A stretch of 64,000 bases of DNA from DASYXT01 sp035934555. Lineage in GTDB: Bacteria > Verrucomicrobiota > Verrucomicrobiia > Limisphaerales > UBA8199. Under the pieces are notes generated by a model. That model did no database searches and was not told where the DNA came from. It worked only from the letters and a program-made list of their open reading frames with translations. The position numbers were made by a program, and so were the translations under genes. Where the stretch lies: the NCBI GenBank assembly GCA_035934555.1, contig DASYXT010000067.1, positions 47,843 through 111,842 on the forward strand, read 5' to 3'. This document shows positions 1 to 8,877 of the stretch, in pieces. The stretch's first letter is position 1. The number at the start of each line of letters is the position of its first letter.

Positions 1-2
1 AT

Positions 3-542
3 TGGTCGATTTTCGAGCAATTGCGCAGCGAGTTGGGCTATGCGGACTATCTGGGGGCGTTGCAAAGGTACCGGCAAGAGCGCCCGCGCGAGCCCAACGT
101 GCTGGTGCTGTCACAATTCATGATTGATTACCCTTTTGCCAACCGGTTGTTCCCGGGCTCGCTCGATGCGTTGGAACATGCCAACCACCTCGGGCGCGTG
201 GCCATTTTATCTGACGGCGACGTCGTGTTTCAGCCCCGGAAGGTGCTGCGGTCCGGCCTGGGGGAAGCGGTGCGGGGCCGAGTGCTGATTTACGTACATA
301 AAGAGGAGCAATTAGCCGACGTTGCGGCGCGATTTCCCGCTCGCCATTATGTGCTAATCGATGACAAGCTGCGCATCCTTAGCGCGGTGAAGAAACGCTG
401 GCGAACCCAAGTGACGACCGTCTTCGTGCGACAAGGCCATTATGCTTTGGAACCGGGCATCGAGAAGAGGTATCCCGCGCCGGATCGGATTTTGGAGAGA
501 ATCGGGGATTTTGTGCAGTTCGCTGCTCGGAGCCTGGGTTAG
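3..542 (+). CDS. HAD-like hydrolase, 5' end cut by window edge
   Basis: The reading frame is open to the left edge, so the start is missing. The visible part resembles the C-terminal half of HAD-superfamily phosphatases: a hydrophobic strand ending in LSDGD followed by FQPRK, and later a strand ending in VLIDDK that fits the acidic motif IV. The nucleophile motif (DxD) would lie upstream and cannot be checked. A TTG at position 21 is in frame but is unlikely to be the true start because coding character continues before it. The stop overlaps the 3' end of the convergent HlyD-type gene by four bases. Substrate is unknown. Confidence 0.6.
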   Translation, partial: WSIFEQLRSELGYADYLGALQRYRQERPREPNVLVLSQFMIDYPFANRLFPGSLDALEHANHLGRVAILSDGDVVFQPRKVLRSGLGEAVRGRVLIYVHKEEQLADVAARFPARHYVLIDDKLRILSAVKKRWRTQVTTVFVRQGHYALEPGIEKRYPAPDRILERIGDFVQFAARSLG

Positions 543-1711
543 ATTTTTATAGCACGGACGCGTTGGCCGGGCTGGACGCGGCTGCCGGGATACAGAATGA
601 CCTGTTCGCCCGGTTTGAGCCCTTCGAGCACCTGGGTTTGGGTGCCGCTGGAGTGGCCCGCCGTGACGCGCCGCAATTCGGCCCGGCCATCAACGACCAC
701 AAAGGTTGCCCATTGCTCTCCCTGACGGAACAGCGCTCCGGCCGGTACTTGCAGCGCCTGGCTGTCCTCCCAGGTGATGATACGCGCTTCGACTCGGAAA
801 TTATCGCCCACAGTAGCTCTTTGCTCGGGCGGCGTAACGAAATCGGCAATGACATTCACCCGCTGCTCCTCGACGCCCAGCGCGGAGACTTTGGTGAACG
901 CTGCCGGCTCCACCAGCCGCACGCGGCCTTCCAAGGGCATCGGCCCGCCCCAATCGTCAAATTCCACCTTGGCGCCCGGGGGAATGACGGCCCCATCGCG
1001 CGACAACACCTCAACCACCACCTCCAGGTCGCTTGGGTCTCCAACCTCAACCAGCGGTGTGCCGGCTGTCACCACCCGCGCGTTTTCCTCAAATACTTTC
1101 AGTATCCGGCCAGTCACCGGTGCCTTTACCTCAATCTCTGTAGATGGCGGATCAGCAACGCCGGGGTTGAACTCAGCCAACTCGGCCTGAGACTGACGCA
1201 GGGCGCTTTGAGCGGCCGCAAGCTCTTTGGCCGAAGAGGACGCGCGCATCTCAGCGTTCTCAAACTCCTCGATCGAGATGGTACTGTCGTTGTACAGCTT
1301 TTTGAAGCGGGCCAGTTCGCTGGCCGCAAACGTATCAGCCGCGCGGGCCTTCTCCAGATTGGCGGCGGCGGTGTCGCGTCGGGCCTCGGCGCTCGAACGG
1401 GCGCGAGCGTCCAAAAGATTTGGCGCCAGCGGTTCCATTACTGCGACGACGGTTTGCCCGGCCACAACCGGCGCGCCGGCTTTGAAGGGGATGCGCTCAA
1501 GCTCGCCGGTGACTGGGGCGGAGACGGTGAAGCGCTGTTTGATGCGGGTCTTGCCCTCCTCATTGACGGTCGCGCGCAAGGGGCCAACAGACACGGTTGC
1601 GACCTCGATGAGGACAGGCTGAGGCCACAGGCCGGCGACGATGGCGGCCAGGAGCAGCAACCCGGCCAGGTAGGGAACCCAGCGCCGGGCGCGATGATTG
1701 GAACGGCCCAT
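539..1711 (-). CDS. HlyD/MFP-type periplasmic adaptor of an ABC exporter
   Basis: A 390-residue membrane fusion protein. Residues about 12-29 form one N-terminal membrane anchor. A split lipoyl-like domain follows (around 'APVTGELE' and again 'APVTGRIL'), interrupted by a long alpha-helical hairpin rich in Ala/Glu/Arg (about 95-180), then beta-barrel and membrane-proximal domains ending in 'LEGLKPGEQV'. This is the order expected of adaptors linking an inner-membrane pump to an outer-membrane channel. It is the last gene of a three-gene minus-strand operon, starting 8 bases after the permease stop. No outer-membrane factor is present nearby. Substrate cannot be deduced. Confidence 0.88.
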   Translation of the reverse strand: MGRSNHRARRWVPYLAGLLLLAAIVAGLWPQPVLIEVATVSVGPLRATVNEEGKTRIKQRFTVSAPVTGELERIPFKAGAPVVAGQTVVAVMEPLAPNLLDARARSSAEARRDTAAANLEKARAADTFAASELARFKKLYNDSTISIEEFENAEMRASSSAKELAAAQSALRQSQAELAEFNPGVADPPSTEIEVKAPVTGRILKVFEENARVVTAGTPLVEVGDPSDLEVVVEVLSRDGAVIPPGAKVEFDDWGGPMPLEGRVRLVEPAAFTKVSALGVEEQRVNVIADFVTPPEQRATVGDNFRVEARIITWEDSQALQVPAGALFRQGEQWATFVVVDGRAELRRVTAGHSSGTQTQVLEGLKPGEQVILYPGSRVQPGQRVRAIKI

Positions 1712-1719
1712 AAAATAAA

Positions 1720-4089
1720 TTATTCCGGCGCTTTCAGCGCGCCGGCCAAATTAAGTTGGTTCAGCTTCCGCAGCACGAGCAGGGCGGAGAAGGCGGAAGC
1801 CAGCACAACCACCAGCACGGCAAAAGCATAATTGCCGTGCGTTAAGACCAGCGGCAGGCGGATCGTCTCAGTATTGATCGCCCTGATAATCGCGGTGGAG
1901 AAGCCTGTTCCCAATAACAACCCCAGTGGCACCGCCAGGAGCGACAGCAGCACCAGCTCCGTCACCAACACGGCCCCGACTTCCCGCCGCGAAAAACCGA
2001 TCACCCGCAAGGTCGCCAGCTCCCTTGCCCGCTCGGCCAGCGAGATGCGGGCATTATTATATACGACGCCAAACGCTACGACCACGGCAAAGGCCAGGTA
2101 AATGCTTTGAAGCAAGCCAATGTTGGCGGCGGTGGTCTGTCGGAAATTCTCGCGCAATGAATTCTTGATCGCCACCCAGGTCACTCGCGGAATATCCTTC
2201 AAGGCCCGCAGGAAATCACTCCGGCGCGCCGGGTCCACTGTGAAGCTCGCCCCTGTGATAACGTCACCTTCGTCCAATAACCGGTTCACCGCGCGCACGT
2301 TCATGTAAGCGGCGACGCCCGCGAAGTCTTCGGCTAATCCCACCAGCGCGACTGTTGCAGTGGTCCGCTTTCCTTCCAGGGCTTCCACCAACAATTGGTC
2401 TCCCACGTGCGCGCCCAAAACCTGGGCCAGTTTGCCGGAAATAACCAGGCCGTCGGGCGGGAGGACCACCTGGTGCTGCGTCGCGTCCAGCACGCGATTG
2501 TGCAGCGCCCAGGCGGGCAGGCCCAGAATGGCTAATTGCCGCCGGCGCGGGCCAAAGCTGATGCGAACGAACGCCTGCCGCACCGGTTCCACAGTGGTGA
2601 CACCGGGTAAATGGTCGAACAGGTGCAGGATTTCGACGCTGCCAGGCTCGACCAACCCCAAACTCAGGTCCGAGCGTTGGAGAACGTCCCACTGAAAATC
2701 CATCACTTCGGTCACACCGTCGCGAATGCAATTAGGCACGATGAGGATGCCGGTGGCCAACGCGAGCCCGGCGACGGTGAACAGCGCCTGCATCGGTTTG
2801 CGTTCGATGTTGCGCACGGCGATTCTGAAGGTGTGCGAAAGCAGGCGCCCAATGCCACTGCGCTCTATCAGGGCCGGCCGATAATTCGCCGGAGGCTCGG
2901 GCCGCATCGCTTCAGCCGGGGGCAGGCGCGCGGCGCGGCGCACGGAGCTGAGCACGCCCAGCGTGGCCGCCGCGGCGCTCACCAATAGCGCCAAAGGCAG
3001 CGCCGACTGGTCCAGGCGGAACGACAAATCAGGAAACCGGAAGAACCGGTGGTACATCAATACCAAGCGATGTCCCAGCAGGATACCAGCGACGGTTCCC
3101 AGAACGGTTCCCGCGGCGACCATCACCAAGGCGAACTCGAGGTAATGAACCACAATCTGCCGATTGGTGAAGCCGAACGCTTTCAGAATGGCAATCTGTT
3201 CCCGCTGGAGTACCAGCAGCCGTGACAGCACCGCATTGGTCATAAAGGCCGCCACGAGCAGGAACACAAGGGGAAAGCCAATCGAAAGCAAGTGCAGCAC
3301 CCGAATCTCATCCGACACTCGGATATGAGACGGGTGGTCCGCACGACCAAATGCGCCACGCCCGCCGTAAGGGGTCAAGAGCCGGTCCAGTTCGGCAATG
3401 ACAGCCCGCTCGGAGGCGCCGGGAGCGAGCGTTAACGACAGATAATTGAACGCGCCATCCAGATCGAATGCCGACGCCAGTTCCTTGTAAGGCATCCAAA
3501 AAATGCCGTAGGTGCGATTGTCGGGCAGCGCGGCGCCCGGCCGCGACTCGAAGATGAACTCCGGCGAAAGAACAATTCCGGCGATGCTTACCCGCTGGCG
3601 CTTGCCGTTCAGCAGCAACTCGACGCTATCACCAGGCCGCAAATGGTTAGCCTCGGCAAAGGCCTCGCCGACCAATACCTCGCGCCGGCTGCCCGGACGC
3701 AACCAACGTCCCGCCCGCAAAAACAAGCGATTCAGCTCCGGCGCGGCAAAGTCCGGCAGGGATCGCACATTGCCGCTGGCCGGTTCGTCCAACTGCGGCA
3801 GGTCGAGGGTGACTTGCACTGAAATCGAAGGCTGGACCGCAGCGACGCCCGGCAGGGCCGCTACCTCCCCGGCCAGCCAGTTGGGCGCGCGCTTCAGTTG
3901 CGCAAAAACTTCCGCAAACCGATTCGCTTCGTAATACTCGCGGCGCGTCGATTCGAGCGAGAAGATCAGGCTGCGGGTCATGATCATCATCGCCAGGCCG
4001 CAAGCCATCACCATGGCGACGGCCAGCACCTGTCCTTTCATCCGGCGCAGGTCGCGCCACAGCTTGCGGTCCAGTTGCGAGAGCATCAC
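1720..4089 (-). CDS. ABC transporter permease, FtsX family, two FtsX domains
   Basis: A 789-residue inner-membrane permease. A first membrane segment lies at about residues 22-45, then a large periplasmic domain, then three helices (about 270-390) forming the first FtsX core. A second anchor near residue 430 is followed by a second periplasmic domain and three C-terminal helices with the FtsX signature region around 'ARELATLRVIGFS'. The duplicated FtsX layout is that of LolC/MacB-like and lipoprotein-type exporters (family knowledge). The start overlaps the ATPase stop by four bases, implying translational coupling. With the ATPase and adaptor it forms a complete tripartite pump apart from the outer-membrane channel. 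Confidence 0.88.
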   Translation of the reverse strand: MMLSQLDRKLWRDLRRMKGQVLAVAMVMACGLAMMIMTRSLIFSLESTRREYYEANRFAEVFAQLKRAPNWLAGEVAALPGVAAVQPSISVQVTLDLPQLDEPASGNVRSLPDFAAPELNRLFLRAGRWLRPGSRREVLVGEAFAEANHLRPGDSVELLLNGKRQRVSIAGIVLSPEFIFESRPGAALPDNRTYGIFWMPYKELASAFDLDGAFNYLSLTLAPGASERAVIAELDRLLTPYGGRGAFGRADHPSHIRVSDEIRVLHLLSIGFPLVFLLVAAFMTNAVLSRLLVLQREQIAILKAFGFTNRQIVVHYLEFALVMVAAGTVLGTVAGILLGHRLVLMYHRFFRFPDLSFRLDQSALPLALLVSAAAATLGVLSSVRRAARLPPAEAMRPEPPANYRPALIERSGIGRLLSHTFRIAVRNIERKPMQALFTVAGLALATGILIVPNCIRDGVTEVMDFQWDVLQRSDLSLGLVEPGSVEILHLFDHLPGVTTVEPVRQAFVRISFGPRRRQLAILGLPAWALHNRVLDATQHQVVLPPDGLVISGKLAQVLGAHVGDQLLVEALEGKRTTATVALVGLAEDFAGVAAYMNVRAVNRLLDEGDVITGASFTVDPARRSDFLRALKDIPRVTWVAIKNSLRENFRQTTAANIGLLQSIYLAFAVVVAFGVVYNNARISLAERARELATLRVIGFSRREVGAVLVTELVLLSLLAVPLGLLLGTGFSTAIIRAINTETIRLPLVLTHGNYAFAVLVVVLASAFSALLVLRKLNQLNLAGALKAPE

Positions 4090-4832
4090 CAGTTGAGGCT
4101 GCTGGCCGGCTTGGGGTTGGCGTTGGCGTGCAGGTGCTGCACGCGGCCATCGGAGAGATGGATGACACGATCGGCCATCTCCGCCATCACGGCATTATGG
4201 GTGATGACGACGGTGAGAGTGCCCAACTCGCGATTCGCCCGCTGGATCGCCTCCAGCACAACGATCCCAGTACGCACATCGAGCGCACCGGTGGGCTCGT
4301 CGCACAGCAGCACTTCCGGCCGTTTGGCAATCGCCCGCGCAATCGCCACCCGCTGTTGCTCGCCTCCGGAAAGTTGCGCCGGGAAATGATCCAGCCGCGC
4401 GCCTAGATTCACCATCTCCAACGCAGCTTCGGGCGACAGCGGGTCGGTGGCGATTTCCGTGATCAGCGCAACATTTTCTCGCGCAGTGAGGCTGGGGATC
4501 AGGTTGTAAAACTGGAACACGAACCCGACTGTGTTGCGGCGGAAGGTGGTCAATTCGTCTTCATCGGCCGCGGTCAGGTCCAAACCGCGGTAGGAAAGCT
4601 CGCCGGTGGTGGGCACATCCAAACCGCCCAGGTTATTCAGCAGCGTCGTTTTGCCGCTTCCCGAAGGCCCCAGCAACACCACCAACTCGCCCGAGAAAAG
4701 GTCCAGGTCCACGCCCGCCAACGCGCGCACCTCGGCCGGCCCCGTGCCGTACACTTTCGTCAGCCCACGAACCCGAAACACCTGCGTAGGCGCGGTGGTG
4801 GTCGAGAGCGCTCCAGCACAGCTCGGCATCAT
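4086..4832 (-). CDS. ABC transporter ATP-binding protein (LolD/MacB type)
   Basis: The ATPase of the exporter, about 248 residues from the chosen start. It carries Walker A GPSGSGKTT, the signature LSGGEQQR, Walker B LLCDEP and the switch histidine in VVITHN, all typical of the LolD/MacB/FtsE class that pairs with FtsX-type permeases. An upstream in-frame ATG at 4946 would add about 38 residues, but that stretch translates a dispersed palindromic repeat (see 4891-4950), so I place the start at the ATG pair at 4827-4832. First gene of the operon. Confidence 0.9.
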   Translation of the reverse strand: MMPSCAGALSTTTAPTQVFRVRGLTKVYGTGPAEVRALAGVDLDLFSGELVVLLGPSGSGKTTLLNNLGGLDVPTTGELSYRGLDLTAADEDELTTFRRNTVGFVFQFYNLIPSLTARENVALITEIATDPLSPEAALEMVNLGARLDHFPAQLSGGEQQRVAIARAIAKRPEVLLCDEPTGALDVRTGIVVLEAIQRANRELGTLTVVITHNAVMAEMADRVIHLSDGRVQHLHANANPKPASSLNW

Positions 4833-4890
4833 GCGCTCAAATTGAACTACGCCGCCAAATGCAACAAGGCAATTCAGCCGATACCTCAGC

Positions 4891-4950
4891 CGGAGCGCGG
4901 ACATTCCTGTCCGCAGCAACCTCCGAACCCCCAACGCGGCTCGCATTTTA
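4891..4950. repeat. Half copy of the nested terminal-inverted-repeat element
   Basis: The left end CGGAGCGCGGACATTCCTGT is identical to that of the full 109 bp copies at 19778 and 24583, and the next 30 bases still resemble the copy at 24583. The similarity then stops and there is no right end. It lies about 60 bases upstream of the ABC ATPase start and at the border of a region of gene remnants. Confidence 0.75.
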
Positions 4951-5004
4951 CGTCAATAGCGAAAGGTAAATGGAACTTTTTCATTCCCTGCTGGTATAAC
5001 CCTT

Positions 5005-5223
5005 ATGGAAATGGTGAGCGTATATCGCATCTTTATCTCTCAAGCCCATCCCGCGCCCGATTTTCCTGAAATCACCGTGCCTAAGAACCAATGTTTCGTG
5101 ATGGGAGATAACCGGAACGCAGCCCGCGACAGCCGGTACGTCGGCCCTGTTCCGATAACCGGGATATACGGCAAGTTCGAATACCGCTATTGGCCCATTA
5201 CCACCGCAGGAAGAATACATTAA
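5005..5223 (+). pseudogene. Signal peptidase I remnant (C-terminal fragment only)
   Basis: The 72-residue frame contains 'FVMGDNRNAARDSRYVG' followed by PVP and a GK-x-YW tail. This matches the conserved block of bacterial signal peptidase I around the GDNR...DSR motif and the stretch after it. The catalytic Ser and Lys boxes lie N-terminal to this block in the family and are absent: the preceding 30 residues do not match and the frame has no room for the membrane anchor. It therefore cannot be an active peptidase. It follows directly after a truncated repeat, suggesting a rearrangement left only this piece. A functional small protein is unlikely. Confidence 0.7.
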
Positions 5224-5238
5224 TTCACGGGCTCGGGA

Positions 5239-5370
5239 CGGAGGCATGGTATTCGGCGTCGCCGCTGGTCCAGCTCTGCCTGCGACCTGCCCGTTGTTGT
5301 TAATGGTGCGGCCGTCGCCCGAAGAGCCGTCAAGCGCGCCCAGGTTCATCCGCGCCGTCGCTGTAGAGAA
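5239..5370 (-). pseudogene. HAF-repeat (extracellular repeat) fragment
   Basis: Read on the minus strand, this stretch gives 'MNLGALDGSSGDGRTINNNG' followed by QVAG. This is close to the HAF extracellular repeat (DLGTLGG...INxxGQVVG) found in secreted proteins of several phyla. Only about one repeat is recognisable and no signal peptide or further repeats flank it in the same frame, so I read it as a decayed fragment. Confidence 0.5.
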
Positions 5371-5691
5371 ACCGTCTTGAGCTCGGGTGCCGGCCTGTGT
5401 AACACCCCATGCTCGCGGCTGCATAAGGAGGTTAATGTTGTAAATGCGAAATCCACATTTATGCGAGTCTTGAATCATCGAGGGCCATCATTAGGTTCGC
5501 CCTGAAAGAGGCAAAGCGCGCCCCGAGGTTAAAGGCTATTCGGCGCAATGTTTGACTTAACCGTTGGGATTTGACGGGTGATGGGGACGCCACTGGTCCT
5601 TTGGTTCCGGGTTTCAACAGGTTGACGCTACCACGGGTCAATGCAAAGTTCTTATCATCGGCTTGGTGCCGGGTGAAAGGAAATTTCCCAA
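5371..5691. other. Intergenic region, no gene recognised
   Basis: About 320 bases between the remnants and the histidine kinase. Short open frames exist but none resembles a known family. A purine-rich ribosome-binding site (AAAGGA, about 5677) near the right end belongs to the kinase gene. Confidence 0.5.
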
Positions 5692-6888
5692 ATGCTGTAC
5701 AAGCCGATGTTATCGAGTGAGGATTGTATGGCCAATTCCAGCGCAGACCACGATAGAACCTCTCACCAGCACAAGAAAAGCCCAGAGAAGATGATTGAGC
5801 AGACGTTGCAGAAGCAGGCCCGGCTGATTGACCTGTCGCCCTCGGCCACCATCGTGCGGGAGTTGGACGGGACCATCATCTTTTGGAGCCGGGGCGCGGA
5901 ATCCCTTTACGGTTGGACCCAAGAGGAGGCCTTGGGTCACCGGACTCACGATCTGCTGCACACTGAATTTCCTGAGCCCTTGGAGGTTATCGTGGCGCAG
6001 TTGAACCTGGGAAGGAAATGGTCGGGAGAGTTACGGCACCGAACCAAGGACGGGCACACGGTGACGGTGGAAAGTCACTGGCTGGCTGAACTCGATGAGC
6101 AGGGCAAGGTAATTGAGCTTTTGGAGTCTAATACCGACATTACCGAGCGCAAAAGGCTGCAGGAGCATCTGGAGGAGATGGTGCAGGAGCAAACCGCCCA
6201 ACTGCGGGAGAGCAATGCGGAACTGGAGGCGTTTTCCTACAGCCTCTCCCACGATATGCGAGGGCCGCTGCGGGCGATCCTGAGTTTCACCGAGTTTGTG
6301 ATCCAAGACTGCGGGGCGGAACTGAGCAGGACGGGCAAGGATTACCTGGAAAAGGTGTCGCAGGCGGCGCGGCGGTTGGACCGGCTCATTCAGGATGTGT
6401 TGTCCTTGAGCCGAGTGCGACGTGAGCAGGTGCAAATGGGAGCAGTCGATTTGGAGAGGCTGGTCGAGAGCATTATCCAAGAGCGGCCGCAATGGCAGGA
6501 GCCGGCAGCAGAAGTGCGGATAGAGGGTCCGCTGTCTCCTGTGCGCGGACACGAAGCATTGCTGACTCAGATCGTGAGCAACCTCCTGAGCAACGCGGTA
6601 AAATTCGTAACCCCGGGGGTGAAGCCCAAGGTGCGGGTCCGCAGCGAAATGGATGCCGACAGGGTTCGGCTGTGGGTGGAAGATAACGGAATCGGAATCG
6701 AGAGGCATGCACTGGAAAGGGTGTTCGAGTTGTTTGGCCGCAACCAGCGGGCCAAGGACTATGAAGGGACGGGCATCGGGCTGGCGATCGTGCGAAAGGC
6801 GGCGCAGCGCATGGGCGGGCTTGTCGGGGTGGAATCACAACCTGGGCAAGGAAGTCGCTTCTGGGTGGAGTTGCCTCGAGTTGATTGA
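5692..6888 (+). CDS. PAS-domain sensor histidine kinase
   Basis: A 398-residue soluble kinase. Residues about 38-150 form a PAS fold ('LIDLSPSATIVRELDGTI' onwards) with a PAC-like tail ending ESNTDITERK. A short coiled coil (about 153-180) leads to the H-box with the likely phosphoacceptor His187 in SYSLSHDMRGPL, then the ATPase domain with N-box NAVKF, DNGIGIE and GTGIGLAI. No membrane segment is visible, so it probably senses a cytoplasmic signal. No response regulator is adjacent. The CheY-like proteins at 43092, 44427 and 62374 are possible but unproven partners. The start is supported by AAAGGA about 10 bases upstream. Confidence 0.9.
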   Translation: MLYKPMLSSEDCMANSSADHDRTSHQHKKSPEKMIEQTLQKQARLIDLSPSATIVRELDGTIIFWSRGAESLYGWTQEEALGHRTHDLLHTEFPEPLEVIVAQLNLGRKWSGELRHRTKDGHTVTVESHWLAELDEQGKVIELLESNTDITERKRLQEHLEEMVQEQTAQLRESNAELEAFSYSLSHDMRGPLRAILSFTEFVIQDCGAELSRTGKDYLEKVSQAARRLDRLIQDVLSLSRVRREQVQMGAVDLERLVESIIQERPQWQEPAAEVRIEGPLSPVRGHEALLTQIVSNLLSNAVKFVTPGVKPKVRVRSEMDADRVRLWVEDNGIGIERHALERVFELFGRNQRAKDYEGTGIGLAIVRKAAQRMGGLVGVESQPGQGSRFWVELPRVD

Positions 6889-6987
6889 GGAAAGGGACAT
6901 CCTGACTCGGCTCCGCTTTGGCGCAATCGAAAATCCACCGCTTCCCTTCAACTTGCAACCCATGCGGGCCTCTGCTTTACTTGCTCC

Positions 6988-8190
6988 ATGTTCACCGTCA
7001 CCGCCGACAAGGTTTTGCCCTGCACCATCACTGGTTCCTGGCCGCGGCCACGTTGGTTCGATACCAGCATGTGGGGCCGGCCTTTGGACACCTGCTTGCT
7101 CGACGTGCGGTTTCGCGAAAAATTTCAGGACGCGCTGGCCGTGGTGCTCGGCGACCAGGACCGCGCCGGCATCGACATCCTGACCCACGGCGATCTGCAT
7201 TGCGACGATGACCTGGCGGGCCGTTCCTGGCACCACTATCCACTCCAGCGCTGGGCCGGCTTTTCGGGCGATTACCTGCAATCCGAGGAGACCCGCTCAC
7301 CGTGGCTGCGCTATCCGCCCGGCACGTTGCTGAATGAGATTTACACCGGTTGGCGCTGGCCGCGGGTAGTGGATAAGATCGAGCACCGGCCACTCGATTA
7401 TCCCAAGTTGTGGCGCCTGGCCCAGAGCAAGACCACCAAACCCATAAAGTTCGGCACCTGTTGTTCGCAAGTCATGGGCCTGTTCCTGGACCTGCACACC
7501 TCGAAGTACAAAGATCATCGCGAAGTGATTTGGGATATGGCGGTCGCGATGAATAAAGAGTTACTGGCGTTACGCCAAGCCGGTTGCCGCTGCATCCAGA
7601 TCGAGGAGCCCACCCTGCATTTCTGGGCCAATACTTACGGCCGCGCCCATGAGGAAGTGAAATTCATGGTCGAAGCATACAACCGCGAGGTCCAGGGGCT
7701 GGAAGACGTCGAGTTGTGGATTCATACCTGCTGGGGCAACCCCAATATGCAGCGGGTGATCGAGAACGACAGCTACCGTGAATGCTTCGAGCTTTACCTG
7801 GATGCTTGCCGCGGCGATGTCTGGACCATCGAGACCAAGGACCGCCACATGCGCGAGGTGGACCTGTTCGCGCCGTTCCGCGGCAAGCTCAAGAAAAAAA
7901 TCTGCGTCGGCGTCGTCAGCCATCGCACGCTGCAGGTCGAACGGCCTGAAGACGTCGCCGGCAGCATTCGCACGGCGCTAAAGCATATCGCCCCCGAGCA
8001 GTTGATTGTCTCGAGCGATTGCGGATTTGGCAGGCAGGGCTGCAATCGGGACATCGCGTTTTTCAAGACCGCGGCCATCGCTCAGGGCACAAATATCGTC
8101 CGGCGCGAACTGGGCCTGCCGGAGACCGAAGTGCGCGCTGCCGACCCGCGGCTGCAGACCGATATCGTCCCCAAGACACCAGACCGCTAG
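6988..8190 (+). CDS. MetE C-terminal-like zinc methyltransferase
   Basis: A 400-residue protein of the UROD/MetE-like superfamily, corresponding to the C-terminal catalytic barrel of cobalamin-independent methionine synthase without the N-terminal domain. Candidate zinc ligands are His246 and Cys248 in HTCWGN and Cys345 in SSDCGFGRQG, with acidic residues in 'IQIEEP' and 'IETKD' between them. These match the family's H-x-C...E...C site. Short MetE-like proteins transfer methyl or alkyl groups to thiols in several pathways, so the methyl donor and acceptor here are not determined. It begins 99 bases after the histidine kinase on the same strand; no cobalamin or SAM riboswitch-like element is obvious in the gap. 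Confidence 0.8.
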   Translation: MFTVTADKVLPCTITGSWPRPRWFDTSMWGRPLDTCLLDVRFREKFQDALAVVLGDQDRAGIDILTHGDLHCDDDLAGRSWHHYPLQRWAGFSGDYLQSEETRSPWLRYPPGTLLNEIYTGWRWPRVVDKIEHRPLDYPKLWRLAQSKTTKPIKFGTCCSQVMGLFLDLHTSKYKDHREVIWDMAVAMNKELLALRQAGCRCIQIEEPTLHFWANTYGRAHEEVKFMVEAYNREVQGLEDVELWIHTCWGNPNMQRVIENDSYRECFELYLDACRGDVWTIETKDRHMREVDLFAPFRGKLKKKICVGVVSHRTLQVERPEDVAGSIRTALKHIAPEQLIVSSDCGFGRQGCNRDIAFFKTAAIAQGTNIVRRELGLPETEVRAADPRLQTDIVPKTPDR

Positions 8191-8202
8191 GCTTGACCTG
8201 AG

Positions 8203-8457
8203 CTAAAGGGCCCACATGACGGCGCGGGCAATCGCTACAACGATGCCGATGACTGCCAGGCCCAGGGCGGCCATGCTCGTCAGCCCGCCCCGAATGCTCG
8301 GTGATAGCGCCAGCAATAACCCGATCAGCCCCAAGGCGATGGCAACAAGGGCGAGGATGAATCCAGAGAGCGCAGACACAAAAAAGCTGCCTACGGCGCA
8401 GCCAATGGCGATGAGCGAGGGGATGCTGAAATGTGGTTTGGCTTGTACACTGTCCAT
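8203..8457 (-). CDS. Small membrane protein, function unknown
   Basis: An 84-residue protein with a short polar N-terminus and three hydrophobic stretches (about residues 12-28, 30-48 and 60-80), consistent with two or three membrane helices with small Gly/Ala-rich faces. It resembles DUF4190-like small membrane proteins in overall pattern, but I cannot assign a family. It is convergent with the MetE-like gene, 12 bases away. Confidence 0.6.
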   Translation of the reverse strand: MDSVQAKPHFSIPSLIAIGCAVGSFFVSALSGFILALVAIALGLIGLLLALSPSIRGGLTSMAALGLAVIGIVVAIARAVMWAL

Positions 8458-8877
8458 GGACCATCATACCAGTGGATAACTGGGCGCGCGAGTAGGCTCT
8501 TCCTCCAGTTCTCACGGTGACTGGGGCGCAGGGCCTCCCGGCACGGACCAGGCTGCCAGGCTTGCCCTGTACGTCGCGGGAACTTGCTCCACGCCGAACT
8601 GAAGTTCGGCAAATGAGACAACGCTCATGTCCGAATCCCTCATCTTTTAAGGTTTTTTTAATCCGCACCTTTTTTCAAGCCGCAAAAAGGCGAGGCAATA
8701 GCGGCAGCAGGGCGCCGATCAGGGATTAGCCATTTTTTTTCATGGAGTTTTGTTCAGACGCTTCTGCTAACATATCGCCATAAAACTTCTAAGATATTTT
8801 CGACTCCCGTGTCTCATTAATACGACGATGTTCCGACGTGACCAATGTGCCGGAGCCGCGGGTTTGAGCAGGCGCTG
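8458..8877. other. Long intergenic region upstream of ECF sigma gene
   Basis: About 420 bases between divergently oriented genes. The right third is A+T-rich, including a run of eight T around 8733-8740 and several AT-rich hexamers, and probably holds the sigma gene promoter. I cannot point to one convincing promoter. No coding family or structured RNA was recognised. Confidence 0.4.

Noticed and set aside
563..1831. Long plus-strand open frame (422 residues) opposite the HlyD-type gene
   Set aside because: It is the antisense of a clear adaptor gene in a G+C-rich genome. The translation resembles no family and has biased composition.
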